64,000 nucleotides of DNA from Pholiota molesta (Eukaryota; Basidiomycota; Agaricomycetes; Agaricales; Strophariaceae): assembly GCA_014925825.1 (NCBI GenBank), contig JACGCK010000068.1:1-64000 (forward strand). Reading direction: 5' to 3'. Under the pieces are notes generated by a model that was not told the origin of the DNA, searched no databases, and was given only the letters and a program-made list of their open reading frames with translations. Every line of letters begins with the position of its first letter. The stretch's first letter is position 1. Shown piece by piece: positions 52,152 through 61,099 of the stretch. A program made the position numbers and the translations under genes.

Positions 52152-52947
52152 CCAATTATTCCTTGACTCTTCGGTTTGCAGAGGCGAAGTGATGAGACGC
52201 TCGAGATGATGAGCTAAGCGCGGTAATCAGGCGAGTGACAGGCAAGCTGTGTTTAGGCGTAGTGATGTTATGGTTTGGCCTGGAAGCCAGAAGCCAGGCC
52301 AAACCAGGCCATGGTAGTCAGGCCAAAGCCAAGCCATGGACTTGGCTTAGGTTGGCCTATGGCTCTGGCTTGAGATTTCCCAAGCCAGAAGCCATGGCCT
52401 GAGCCATGGCTTCATAGACAATAAAGTCACATGATTTTTGGCACAAATATTGTCCAAAATCATGTGATTTTGGTACAATTTTTGGCCAAAATCTTGGTAA
52501 AAAGTCAAATAGTCTGCATTACATTGGTTTGGGTTTTTTTAACATAGCCAAAAGGCTCTTTTGGCAAGAATCAAATTTTATCTTGAGGTCACTGATTGAA
52601 ATCTTATCCAATTCTACTCTAAATAACTAATAAATGGTTGAAAAGAACTAAAATCAGTATAAGTTATTTTAAAATCTATTGTTTGTTAATTTATTTGGGA
52701 GGAATAGGAATAGGGGCTGATTTGCCTACAGGCCATGGCCTGAGCCAGGCCAAGCCAAGACCAAGCCAAGGCCAAAGTGTTTGGCTCTGGCTTGGAAAAA
52801 GTCAAGCCAAAGCCATGAAAAGCCAGGCCAAAGCCATGGTTTCTAGGCCAAGCCAAGCCATAACATCACTATTTAGGCGTGAAAGGCGAGGTGTCGGCTC
52901 TAAGCCAGACACCCCGCAAAAATGTATTCTTGATGCGCTGGCGAGGC
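52152..52947 (-). repeat. Split direct repeat B1, interrupted by a MITE
   Basis: B1 consists of 52152-52259 and 52880-52947, together 176 bp as in B2. The 612 bp between them is a hAT-type MITE plus its second target copy. B1 lies between the tyrosine recombinase ORF and A2. Confidence 0.88.
52260..52871. mobile_element. hAT-type miniature inverted-repeat element (612 bp)
   Basis: Ends are perfect 14 bp inverted repeats, TAGTGATGTTATGG at the left and CCATAACATCACTA at the right, extending imperfectly inward. It is flanked by an exact 8 bp duplication, TTTAGGCG, at 52252-52259 and 52872-52879. Eight-base duplications and TAGTG-type ends are hallmarks of hAT transposons. It has no transposase, so it needs one supplied elsewhere. 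The subterminal regions are packed with GGCCAAGCC / AAGCCATGG words on both strands. The uninterrupted B2 repeat gives the empty site directly. Confidence 0.9.
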
Positions 52948-53108
52948 TATAAAAGCCCTATAGAGAGAAATAAGTAGCAAGGTTTTTTTTTTTTTTTTTT
53001 AAGCTTGGAGAAATGAAACGGAGTGATGAAAAGGAAAATAAGATATTCAAATGGAGAGAAGGGCGAATTAAAAGATGAAAACATGAAAGGTTGATGTGAG
53101 GAGGGGCA
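52948..53108. other. Short 3' untranslated part of the Ngaro-like element
   Basis: Between B1 and the tyrosine recombinase stop codon. It contains an 18-T run at 52983-53000 on the plus strand (an A-run in the element's sense strand) and a TATAAAAG at about 52948. No coding sequence. Confidence 0.5.
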
Positions 53109-54119
53109 TCAAGAGGTGTGAACATAGGTTGCCTGTCGTTGTTCTCGCGCGAATAAGAAAGCTTGCAAAAGGACGGGATTCTTGCGGATGTAGATTTGGA
53201 AAGCGTCTGAAGCCCATCTTCCTGCGGCTTGGATAAGGGAAGGTGCGCAGCCGTTTAATGCCATGCAGGTTGCTCCTCCTGCACGCATGGAATGCCCACC
53301 AACATCCGTTTCGAAGAAACTACGAATTCTCCTCATGAAGAAGGAACGGGTAGGGACTCTACCGTTGGATGTTAGCCATAAGGGAGAGCTATATGGGAAG
53401 GCGCGGTCGCGTGCGGCTAGGTAAGTATTGAAGGCCGCCAACGGGTTCGTACACGTCGAGTTTTTGGGAACGATGACGATGTTGCCTTCGAAAAACCTGT
53501 CTGCTTTGTGGCCAGGCAGGAAGAATTGGTAGTTGTGATCTGTGACTTGAACAGACGCGCGCTTAATTGCCTTTCGGGGGTCGCGTATGGAAACATCGTC
53601 TGGATACGTCAATTCGCCTAGTCGTAGGAGCGCGAAGAATCCCGTGAGTAGCATGGCAACAAAGAGGAGATCGTCGTAGTTGGTAGATGAGGTGTAGTGG
53701 TCAATAACGAGTTCGAGGTCGGACGTGCTGAGGGCGCGCTTTCTTGTTGTTGGACTTCCGCGAAGGCGCTTACATCCTTTCATCGTTCGAGAGACTAAAG
53801 GAGAATTTCGGTTTTTGCGCACGTCCGGGAAATACGGTTCGAGTTGCTGACATATCCCAGAGAGATATGAATTGGCGGATTTCGGCGTTGTGTGAGTGGA
53901 TTGCCAAACTGCGTAAAAGGATAGTGTGTCGGGAGTTGGTTCGACTGGGAAGTCATGCAAGCGAACGAACTCCAGGTAAGAGTTGAGTGCTGACCCGTAG
54001 TTCTTCCATGTAGAAGTGTCGATGGCTTGCCCGAGAGCGATTGCGCGTTCGCGGAGTAAGCGCTCACGTGTCCATGGCTCGCGTTTCCGCTGCCTGGACT
54101 TGACGCCCGAAGAAATCAT
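53109..54119 (-). CDS. Tyrosine recombinase (integrase) of the Ngaro-like element
   Basis: Catalyses integration of the circular DNA form by strand exchange, the role played by DDE integrase in LTR elements. 336 aa. The catalytic residues are recognisable: Arg166 in FFALLRLGELT, a candidate Lys205 in PGHKADRF, His276 and Arg279 in GGHSMRAGGAT, Trp302 in GRWAS, and nucleophile Tyr310 in FQIYIRKN. The N-terminal ~115 residues (TSTWKNYGSALNSYLEF) are a core-binding SAM-like domain. Its ATG overlaps the stop codon of the RT frame in an ATGA arrangement at 54119-54116, suggesting stop-restart translation. Could be taken for a Crypton, but the linked RT and split repeats exclude that. Confidence 0.93.
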   Translation of the reverse strand: MISSGVKSRQRKREPWTRERLLRERAIALGQAIDTSTWKNYGSALNSYLEFVRLHDFPVEPTPDTLSFYAVWQSTHTTPKSANSYLSGICQQLEPYFPDVRKNRNSPLVSRTMKGCKRLRGSPTTRKRALSTSDLELVIDHYTSSTNYDDLLFVAMLLTGFFALLRLGELTYPDDVSIRDPRKAIKRASVQVTDHNYQFFLPGHKADRFFEGNIVIVPKNSTCTNPLAAFNTYLAARDRAFPYSSPLWLTSNGRVPTRSFFMRRIRSFFETDVGGHSMRAGGATCMALNGCAPSLIQAAGRWASDAFQIYIRKNPVLLQAFLFAREQRQATYVHTS

Positions 54120-57100
54120 TTCTTCGTTGCCCCCAGCGTCACTCGAGGGGGTTCAAAGAAATTAAAGGTTAAATTGGGTTGAAGCGCAAGCGCTTGCGCG
54201 AAATGACGACGGGAGATGGCATCAGCTACCTCGTTCTCGGTGCCAGGTACATGAAGAACACGGAGTTGGTGACGAGAGGATACACGAAGGTCGACGGAGT
54301 GCTTGAGGATTTCATTGTAAGCTGGCTTTGCCCGTAAGGAAGCGAACATATCGACTGTATTGGTGTTGTCGGTGAGGATGGCGACACGGCATGGGTTGGG
54401 ATAAGTTGTGGCTGCGTGCTCGAGGGCGGAAAGGACACACAATGCCTCGCAGAAAGAGATGAATTCGGCGTTTGAAAGCGCAGGGACTGGCGCATAGAAT
54501 CCAAGATTGAGGGATGGATTCCAGAAACCCATGCCATCCAGGCAAGCATCGCAAAAAAGGACTATATCCGCGTCTTCGAGTTCCCATTCCAAAGATGAAA
54601 GGAGTAAAACACCATCTGACGTGCGGATGTGGTTCGAGGCCCAAAGTAAGTCTTCGCGGACGGCGACATTGGTCCAGATGGTTTGGTTGGGAGCATCCTT
54701 GCCAGCGATTTTGGGGTAAAGGTTATTAAGGCAAGGGCGGAGCAGGGGGAATACATTGAATGCCCAGTTCAACCATCCTGCTAAGCGCTGCCAACGACGA
54801 AGGGTGTGTTTCACCCCGCGGGAACCAGGGGGGAAAGCACAGAAGTCAGAGATTTCAGCGAGGAGATCCTCGCGAGCTTTTTGGGGGAGTGACAGGGACA
54901 TGGCATTAGGGTCGACTTCGATGCCAATGATTGTTAGCGGGGTTCCAGAAACTTGCTTCTTTTCTTTGTAGGGAATACCGAGTTCGCGCCAAAGTTCGAG
55001 CAGGCGTACTTGATTCGTCGGCATCTCCTTTTGAAACACAGGATCCCATGTAATACGATCGCTCCACTCGGGCGCGAACGAGTCGTCTGAATATACGCAT
55101 AGCCATACGATGCCCTTAACATGAATAGCAATCCAGGTTACTAGGCCGTTAAAGGCGATCCAGATGCAACCGGAAGCTCGACCACCGAAGGCATTGTTCC
55201 TGTCGACATTGCGCGAACCGTTTACTGTATTAACTTGCTTGATTTGCCAATGCGGATGCATTGGCATGAGACGATATGCCTCGGCGACATCGGATTTGAA
55301 AAGGACTAAGCGCCCATTTCCCTCGGTCCGGCGAATGCGGAGAAGTGTGGCGCCCAGCTGCGTCATGTTGTCCAGTGGGTATCCGGAAATGTCTCCGCGA
55401 GCAATCATCGAGTTCAAAGAGAAATCGCCCGCGCTCTGGTCGGTTACCATGCGTAAATCAGACGAGTTAGGCTTGGGTACAGCGTGAATGGGCATGCTGT
55501 ACATGCCAGGGAGAAGGTCGGGGCCAAACGTCGGTGAGAAACGGCCCTTGCGGACTTCTTCTTGGCGTTGCTCTTCCAGGAAAGTAGCTTCGCGCGGGTT
55601 TTTGGGAGGTGGCAAGGAGGCGTCATGCGTGACAGGGTAGCCTTCTTTATGAGTATCGGCCCAAGGCCAGAAGCCCTCACGAAGACCACGACACACTGAC
55701 GATACGAACGCGGGGTTGGGATGATCGCGCAAAAGTTCCTCAAAACGATCGACATTTATTGGGGTAACGATTTTAAATAAATGGGGGTTTTCTGCTATGG
55801 TTTTTTGTACGATAGGGTCTTCTAATTCTGACTGGGGAGGGGAAGGCAGCGGAGTCGCGGTCTCCGTCCAATCAGCGACGGACCGCGCGGTAGGAAGATC
55901 GTCGGCGGCCCATAAGTTGTGACGAAGGAATTTAGGCCGAAGCGCGCGAGCCAGCCTTTCCTTCGCCATCTTTTCTGCTTTCGCAGTCGTGCTGTCCGTG
56001 TCCCGACTTCTTGCATCGCTTGCAGATGTGCTTGTATCGGCAAGCGTTTCCGTCTGGGCAGTTCGACGATTCGGAGTTGAAGCGCCTGCAAATGTCGGAT
56101 TGGCGGCTGCGTGATCCGGTGCGAGGGGATGATCCGCCTGATCGCCCTGAGACCTCGGACTGGACTCCGTCGGCGGGGACGATGGCGGAATAAATGTGGT
56201 TGAATTTATGGTAGTCGGTGAGGAGCAGGCTTTGCCCTCCTCCGACGGCGTTGCGAACCGCGGCATCATAGAGAATGATCTTCTTGTGGGAGGAGGAGAC
56301 TTTGGCGGTGAATTCTCTATTGATGTGGTCGGCGTAATCCCAAAGCTCCTCTTCTCGGTGTGGGAAAACAAACGCGGTCGCTTTGGCGGCCTCTCTCCAT
56401 GCGGCGAACCAGTCTCCACTGGATTGGATTCGTCGAGCAGGCTCGGTATCACCGAGGCTGATCGTAGTCGATCCCACGCGTCCAAGCTTCTCTTTAGTAG
56501 GTGCGACGAGGTGCAACGAAGTGAACACTTTGTCGAGGTCGACTGCGGTGCCGCGGATGATGTTTTCCCATTCGGAACCGGGGAATCCAGTAGGGGCTGC
56601 GGAGGACTGCTGGTCCCACCGTTTGATGGCGCTGACGTCGTTCCCGAGCAAGGCCAAGATGCGACGGGTTTCCAGGCAGCTGGGGTTTGCGCGCTGTCTC
56701 GCGGCGAGTTCGCGTCCGAACCATGGCATATCGCGTTCGTACAACCGTCGTTTCTTGTTCGATTCTCCTTCGTTAACTGATCCAATCCTTCGATCCTCTC
56801 CTTCAGGTTCATCGTCGTCATCTTGTCGGGCGCGCTTGGAGGAGGTGATGCTTTCCAGAAGTGACTCGACTTCTTGGTCGACGTCGCCTGCCGGCGCTGC
56901 AGGGACTTGGGCGCTTGTGGGCGCTGTGGCCGCGGCCCGGCTGAGTCCCGCTGCGGCGTGAGCGCCTCTGCGTGCGGCTTCGGTCGCAAGTCGTTCGATG
57001 GAGTCGATGGTCGCGAGGAAGTCTGCGAGCGCGGCCTCTTTCTGAGGTTCGTCCACAGTCCCTCCATCCTGGAAAGCAAGCTTTGACGTGATGATGGCGA

Positions 57101-57388
57101 TGGTTCTTGGCTTTGATGCTCTACCGTCGCGGAAAGCGTCGATGCACTCGTCAATTTCGGAGATGAGTCGAGTTGGGAGGTGTTCGGTGGCAGGACTTGG
57201 TTGGGCTCCGGTACCTCGTCTGTCCGCAACTGACCCGGGACGGACATTCGAAGTAATAAACTCGGGGGCGCCTCCTGGCCGAGCGCCTCCCGCGACTGGT
57301 CCGGGGTGCTGACCGACCGCTGATCCGTCAGACGTTGGATCAACGGCTTGTTGATTGATGGGGGCGTTTTGAGCGAAGGCGTCCGCAT
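54116..57388 (-). CDS. Reverse transcriptase / RNase H polyprotein of the Ngaro-like element
   Basis: Copies element RNA into DNA and degrades the RNA strand. The RT domain spans roughly residues 600-850, with MPIHAVPKPNSSDLRMVTDQS near 632, VLFKSDVAEAYR, and YSDD at about 766-769 (Y-S-D-D where most RTs have Y-x-D-D). RNase H covers about 935-1065 (LFCDACLDGMGF, FCEALCVLSALE, ILTDNTNTVDMF, ENEVADAIS). The frame remains open upstream through the whole gag gene to an ATG at 57388, giving 1090 codons. The first ~485 are Pro/Ser/Thr-rich and read in the +1 frame relative to gag. The true start is unknown: leaky scanning to the ATG at 57388 or +1 frameshifting near the gag end are both possible. 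Confidence 0.9.
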   Translation of the reverse strand: MRTPSLKTPPSINKPLIQRLTDQRSVSTPDQSREALGQEAPPSLLLRMSVPGQLRTDEVPEPNQVLPPNTSQLDSSPKLTSASTLSATVEHQSQEPSPSSRQSLLSRMEGLWTNLRKRPRSQTSSRPSTPSNDLRPKPHAEALTPQRDSAGPRPQRPQAPKSLQRRQATSTKKSSHFWKASPPPSAPDKMTTMNLKERIEGLDQLTKENRTRNDGCTNAICHGSDANSPRDSAQTPAAWKPVASWPCSGTTSAPSNGGTSSPPQPLLDSPVPNGKTSSAAPQSTSTKCSLRCTSSHLLKRSLDAWDRLRSASVIPSLLDESNPVETGSPHGERPPKRPRLFSHTEKRSFGITPTTSIENSPPKSPPPTRRSFSMMPRFATPSEEGKACSSPTTINSTTFIPPSSPPTESSPRSQGDQADHPLAPDHAAANPTFAGASTPNRRTAQTETLADTSTSASDARSRDTDSTTAKAEKMAKERLARALRPKFLRHNLWAADDLPTARSVADWTETATPLPSPPQSELEDPIVQKTIAENPHLFKIVTPINVDRFEELLRDHPNPAFVSSVCRGLREGFWPWADTHKEGYPVTHDASLPPPKNPREATFLEEQRQEEVRKGRFSPTFGPDLLPGMYSMPIHAVPKPNSSDLRMVTDQSAGDFSLNSMIARGDISGYPLDNMTQLGATLLRIRRTEGNGRLVLFKSDVAEAYRLMPMHPHWQIKQVNTVNGSRNVDRNNAFGGRASGCIWIAFNGLVTWIAIHVKGIVWLCVYSDDSFAPEWSDRITWDPVFQKEMPTNQVRLLELWRELGIPYKEKKQVSGTPLTIIGIEVDPNAMSLSLPQKAREDLLAEISDFCAFPPGSRGVKHTLRRWQRLAGWLNWAFNVFPLLRPCLNNLYPKIAGKDAPNQTIWTNVAVREDLLWASNHIRTSDGVLLLSSLEWELEDADIVLFCDACLDGMGFWNPSLNLGFYAPVPALSNAEFISFCEALCVLSALEHAATTYPNPCRVAILTDNTNTVDMFASLRAKPAYNEILKHSVDLRVSSRHQLRVLHVPGTENEVADAISRRHFAQALALQPNLTFNFFEPPRVTLGATKK

Positions 57389-57395
57389 GGCTCAT
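55932..57395 (-). CDS. Gag-like nucleic-acid-binding protein of the Ngaro-like element
   Basis: 487 aa from the ATG at 57395 (MSHADAFAQNAPINQQ); an upstream in-frame ATG at 57482 lies inside repeat A1. The middle has coiled-coil-like helices (ISEIDECIDAFRDGRASKP; DFLATIDSIERLATEAARR). The C-terminus carries a CCCH-type finger (C-x9-C-x5-C-x3-H in CRRFNSESSNCPDGNACRYKH) directly followed by a zinc knuckle (CKRCKKSGHGQHDC, C-x2-C-x4-H-x4-C). Such fingers in Gag bind the element's RNA. It overlaps the RT frame for 1457 nt. Confidence 0.85.
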   Translation of the reverse strand: MSHADAFAQNAPINQQAVDPTSDGSAVGQHPGPVAGGARPGGAPEFITSNVRPGSVADRRGTGAQPSPATEHLPTRLISEIDECIDAFRDGRASKPRTIAIITSKLAFQDGGTVDEPQKEAALADFLATIDSIERLATEAARRGAHAAAGLSRAAATAPTSAQVPAAPAGDVDQEVESLLESITSSKRARQDDDDEPEGEDRRIGSVNEGESNKKRRLYERDMPWFGRELAARQRANPSCLETRRILALLGNDVSAIKRWDQQSSAAPTGFPGSEWENIIRGTAVDLDKVFTSLHLVAPTKEKLGRVGSTTISLGDTEPARRIQSSGDWFAAWREAAKATAFVFPHREEELWDYADHINREFTAKVSSSHKKIILYDAAVRNAVGGGQSLLLTDYHKFNHIYSAIVPADGVQSEVSGRSGGSSPRTGSRSRQSDICRRFNSESSNCPDGNACRYKHICKRCKKSGHGQHDCESRKDGEGKAGSRASA

Positions 57396-57441
57396 GTCTA
57401 AATATAATACTGAGTGTAACGATGAAGTGTGGTTGATGAAA

Positions 57442-57784
57442 GTAGACGAAGAAAATGGCGAGTGTCGAGCGAGCCTCTGCAAAGGAGAGAAACGAAGGTT
57501 TGGATGATGAGAGTAAGAGACAAACCTTGGGTGAGCGAGGGTCTCCTTAAATTTTCTCTCGTGCTGTGTGAGTCACATATCGGGCGAAAGATAAACCGTT
57601 TGTTGAGGCAGACTCGCGTTGAGCGGCGGACCAGCTCTGCGTGGCCATCAGTGTCTATGCGCGGCGGACCAGCACACAGAAAATTAATCCACACGGTTCT
57701 GAACCAGTGTGGGGGTGTTTCGCATGTGACTACGAGTCCGGGTCGGTATAATTGGACTAGAGTAAATACTTTATTTAAACTCGA
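57442..57784 (-). repeat. Split direct repeat A1 (5' terminus of the Ngaro-like element)
   Basis: 343 bp, identical by eye to A2. On the minus strand it precedes gag and should contain the promoter and 5' leader. Its outer edge is TTTAAACTCGA followed by host sequence TCAAAACGCCC. Confidence 0.9.
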
Positions 57785-59765
57785 TCAAAACGCCCACTTC
57801 AACGTTATCCCCGACTCTGTCCGAAGGACAGGGAGGGTTCTGTACCTCACAAACGTGCTGAGTCTCTATATAAAAGTCTGCAAGGCGTGCGAATTGTGTC
57901 TCGTGATACTTACACGTGCTCAATTTGTTCCGTTGAGCCTCGATATAGTAATACGCATACTACATCTACACTTCGAAAAGGCCGCTTCCCTCAACAAGTA
58001 AGTACATAACTTCCTCCATTCAAAACTGTTCGTGCCCACCGCCAACTTAACACGCATCACCCACATATGCACAGACCGCCCTCAGATTTTTCGTTCTAAT
58101 TTGGGGGATTGCATGGGAAGACTCAACCAATCATTAAGCATTCATTGACATCAACCTCCCAACCTTTCATCAACGCCTCTCCCCCCCTGCCATGTGCGCC
58201 TCCCCTTAAACGAGGGATAACGCTATGGCCCAACTCCAGCATGACGTTGGAACCGCTGTAAGCAAACAGTCTCTACAGACTCATGTCACAAAGTGTCCGC
58301 GCATGTGTCAGATCACTAAGAATGGATAGGGAGGCGACGAAGGGGAGACGACGCGCAGTAGGCAAGCTCTACAACGACGAACACGGATGAATGAGGGCTA
58401 GCGCTTGACGCATCGTCGACGTCCACAGAATATGTAACGTCTATTACTCGCTCTTCGTTGTTACTAACATTGCTTCTTTCAGTGGTTTGGTACATATGCC
58501 CACAACTTGTGCCTGTCGCCCCCTACCCACCTCTTCCTATACGACAGCGATGGCTACGGACGAAGTATGAATATCACAAGGAGGATCATTGCCAATCCAC
58601 AGGTGACACGCGAAGACCTCCCGCGTCGTATGTCGATCGCCATAACCCGTCGACGCCACATTTATGCGCCGTGGGCTGGCCGTGGGACACGACAGCGCGA
58701 ACGTGAATGGCGTGGTAATAAGTATCTATAATCTCAGCGCTCGTTCGCTGTACGCTCATCATCATAGCAGGCTCTTTGCTCCAGCTCGTTCGATCAGGGG
58801 TCAATCTTGCAGACGCCCTCTACAAACGGTGCAGGTGACCTCCATGAGCATCGCCTAGGCATGAAGGCAGCAGGCCATCACAGTACCGTCTGTGTGTTCA
58901 AGGAACTCTGCATATGCAGTGCTCTGTGATGCGGAGACGTTATGTCGAAGGCTGGCGCCTTGTCATATCCATGGTTGTGCACCCAGCATGCCTACGTGTG
59001 GGACGGACTAAGACTCGAGTTGTATTCGAGGCTGCGCGATTTTGGCGTACTCTTTAATGAGCGGGCGAAAATATCCTGTCAGTCGAGGTTCTGGAGGTCT
59101 GCTGGCTTCTGCTGGCCGCTGCCAATCAACGACTGTTAGTTTCGTAAGGTCCGGACGGATTTCTTCAGGACAAATTCGAGCGCCCGCGAATACCGCCGAC
59201 GAGGTCCGACGAGGCAACCACTTCGACTGCATCTTCGACCTCCCCGAGTCCCTGGTTTAGTTGAAAAATAATCATACTACTTCTATTTGACTTCAATGCT
59301 TGTATTTTGGTACATTTCAATGGAACAAACTACATAAATGATGTTTTTCATGCAATATTTTACCAACGTAAAAGAAAGTGACCAGTGAGTACTAGTGAAC
59401 AGGTAAAAAGACTTGACGAAGTCACGCAGAGTCGGGGACTGGCGCCGCGGCGCCGTTAGGGATTAATATTAGGGAGTTCAAAGTCGATGAAGCAGCTGCT
59501 TCGAATTCAACCACCACGAGGCACGAGGCACGAGGCACAGCCTCCTGGTTGAAATTCTCACAACTATTTTGAATTTTCACAAAGTCACAAAGCGGCGACA
59601 TTTTTCTTGTTTCCATACTTATTAGCAACATCGAATTCAGATATCTAACGACAATTGAGTCAGACTCTTTGGCCGGCAGACCAAGAGTTTCCGCCGACAG
59701 CAGTGAGTGGATTGCGTACAGGAGTGTCTTCCTTTATCTTACGATCTATTTCAAATAGTAGGAAT
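57785..59765. other. Intergenic region without a confident gene
   Basis: About 2 kb. A TATATAAAAG at 57867-57876, a following leader-like stretch and an intron-like interval (GTAAGTACAT near 57999 to TGCACAG near 58074) suggest a promoter and 5' UTR, perhaps of a gene whose body has been lost. Frames at about 58460-58860 and 59010-59260 are short and match nothing I recognise. The plus strand around 59490-59540 has a small GAGGCAC tandem repeat (GAGGCACGAGGCACGAGGCAC). Confidence 0.35.
57867..57876 (+). promoter_or_regulatory. TATA-box-like element
   Basis: TATATAAAAG about 80 bp outside the Ngaro-like element, followed within 40 bp by a pyrimidine-rich TGTCTCGTGATACTTACACG stretch that could hold a start site. 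No downstream gene is identified, so its use is unproven. Confidence 0.3.
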
Positions 59766-61071
59766 ATGTCGGTCAATCTCCCCTTTGACGTTCTGCATAC
59801 GATTATCGAGATGTTGCGGAACGACGAAAATCCTGATTTCGCAACCATTCAATTCTTCTCCCAAACATGCCGCTCCCTCCTGCCTGTCTGTCGCCGACAT
59901 CTGTTCTCCGCGATCTGGCTCAAATCCCGCATCGATGGCGCAGATGTTGCTAATGAAATCCATGCCAGGCCTGGGAACCTGGAACCAACGCTGCATATTG
60001 GGGCCACGAGCCTAACAAACCTGGTCGCGAGCAGTCCAGACATTGCAGGATACATCCGCGAGTTCGTTTTCTATCCCCATGCTTCAAATTCGGGTGATGA
60101 GACGCTCTTGTCACTCTTACAAAAATTCGATCGATTGGAGAAGCTGCATTTTAGACACCATCACAACAAGAGATATGATTCATATGAAGACTGGGATGCC
60201 TTGGATGTCTCCTTGCAGATAGCAATGGAGGACCTCGTATATCAGCAACGACGTACGCTCACACATCTTTTCTTTACCGACCATATCAGTATCCCGATCT
60301 CAATACTTCATCCGCTCGCTTGCCTCCACACTTTCTACCTCTTCGATTCCACGATGTACACGGACGTTATAGCAGACCCACCAGCCCCTCTTCAGCTGAC
60401 GTCCTTCAAATTTACAGCGGGCTATAGTGCAGTGCAAAGTCTCTTCGAAGGTGTTCGGCCGGGTATCTTGGATTTGTCCCAACTTCAGATACTTACTGTG
60501 ACAATATCCTCAACTCGAACGGTAGATGAAGGAGTCTCAATCGGGCGCCTATTGCGGGGGATGAGCCAGCTAAAGAAGTTGGAAATATATGTTCGACGTA
60601 AGCAACGTTAATTCACTAATATAAAAATTCAGGCAAAAAGAGCTGATATCGCTTATAGGTTCAGGACACGCAATTCCTCCCAATTTTCCCAATATTTTCA
60701 ACTCCATCCGTCCAGAAGCATCGGCACACCTGGAAACGTTGGAATTTCAGTTTTGGTACAATTCCGTTGACAATAGCCAGCTCCCCGGGGCCATTCTTCA
60801 GAAAACGCGCGCGTTTCCCTGTTTGAAGCACCTCAGAATGACTTTTTGCATCATTCTTCCTATCATCGACCGCGCGCCCGTGATCGAGGACATTATGACC
60901 CTCGACAACCTGCTCTGCAGTGAAAGATTTTCTAGTTTGGAATCTGTCTTTTTGTATGCCCCCACGGACGGGGGCCTGTATGATGATTCTTTGGAATGGC
61001 TCAATATTCCTGCGCTTATGCCGCGGACGTCTGCGAATCCTGCCTTGAAATTCTTACCGTGGTTATTTTGA
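59766..61071 (+). CDS. F-box protein with leucine-rich C-terminal region
   Basis: Probable substrate adaptor of an SCF-type ubiquitin ligase; the substrate is unknown. Two exons, 59766-60597 and 60659-61071, joined in phase across a 61 bp intron, give 414 aa. The F-box is at the very N-terminus (VNLPFDVLHTIIEMLRN, then FSQTCRSLLPVCRRHLF, about residues 3-45). The rest has irregular leucine-rich stretches (LLSLLQKFDRLEKLHF, LLRGMSQLKKLEIYV, HLETLEFQFW) as in the many fungal F-box/LRR-like proteins. The ATG at 59766 is preferred over an in-frame ATG at 59655 because the F-box normally begins within the first few residues. This family expands and diverges rapidly in Agaricomycetes. Confidence 0.85.
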
Positions 61072-61099
61072 TACATTTTTCGCCCGTTGAGTATGTCCT

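Larger units (their letters stand above)
51547..57784 (-). mobile_element. Ngaro-like tyrosine-recombinase retrotransposon (DIRS superfamily)
   Basis: Read on the minus strand the order is A1 (57784-57442), gag, RT/RNase H, tyrosine recombinase, B1 (52947-52152), A2 (52151-51809), B2 (51722-51547). A1 and A2 are 343 bp each and identical by eye. B1 (without its MITE) and B2 are 176 bp each with one difference seen. This split-direct-repeat plan and the presence of a tyrosine recombinase instead of a DDE integrase or protease define the Ngaro/DIRS type. Without the 612 bp MITE the element is about 5.6 kb, normal for the group. All three ORFs are open and A1/A2 are identical, so the insertion is recent and may be active. 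Confidence 0.9.

Noticed and set aside
53109..54119. A Crypton (tyrosine-recombinase DNA transposon)
   Set aside because: The recombinase gene overlaps an RT/RNase H gene by ATGA and lies inside split direct repeats, which places it in a DIRS/Ngaro retroelement.
54116..57388. Gag-frame overlap as proof of a working dual-coding gene
   Set aside because: Openness alone in GC-rich DNA is not proof; it is kept only as a finding to test, and the RT protein's true start is left open.
51547..57784. An LTR retrotransposon of the Ty3/gypsy or Copia type
   Set aside because: There is no aspartic protease or DDE integrase, the terminal repeats are split (A1 / B1-A2-B2) rather than simple LTRs, and the last ORF is a tyrosine recombinase.
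58458..59260. Small open frames at 58458-58860 and 59008-59260 as genes
   Set aside because: Short, overlapping on both strands, no splice support and no recognisable domain.
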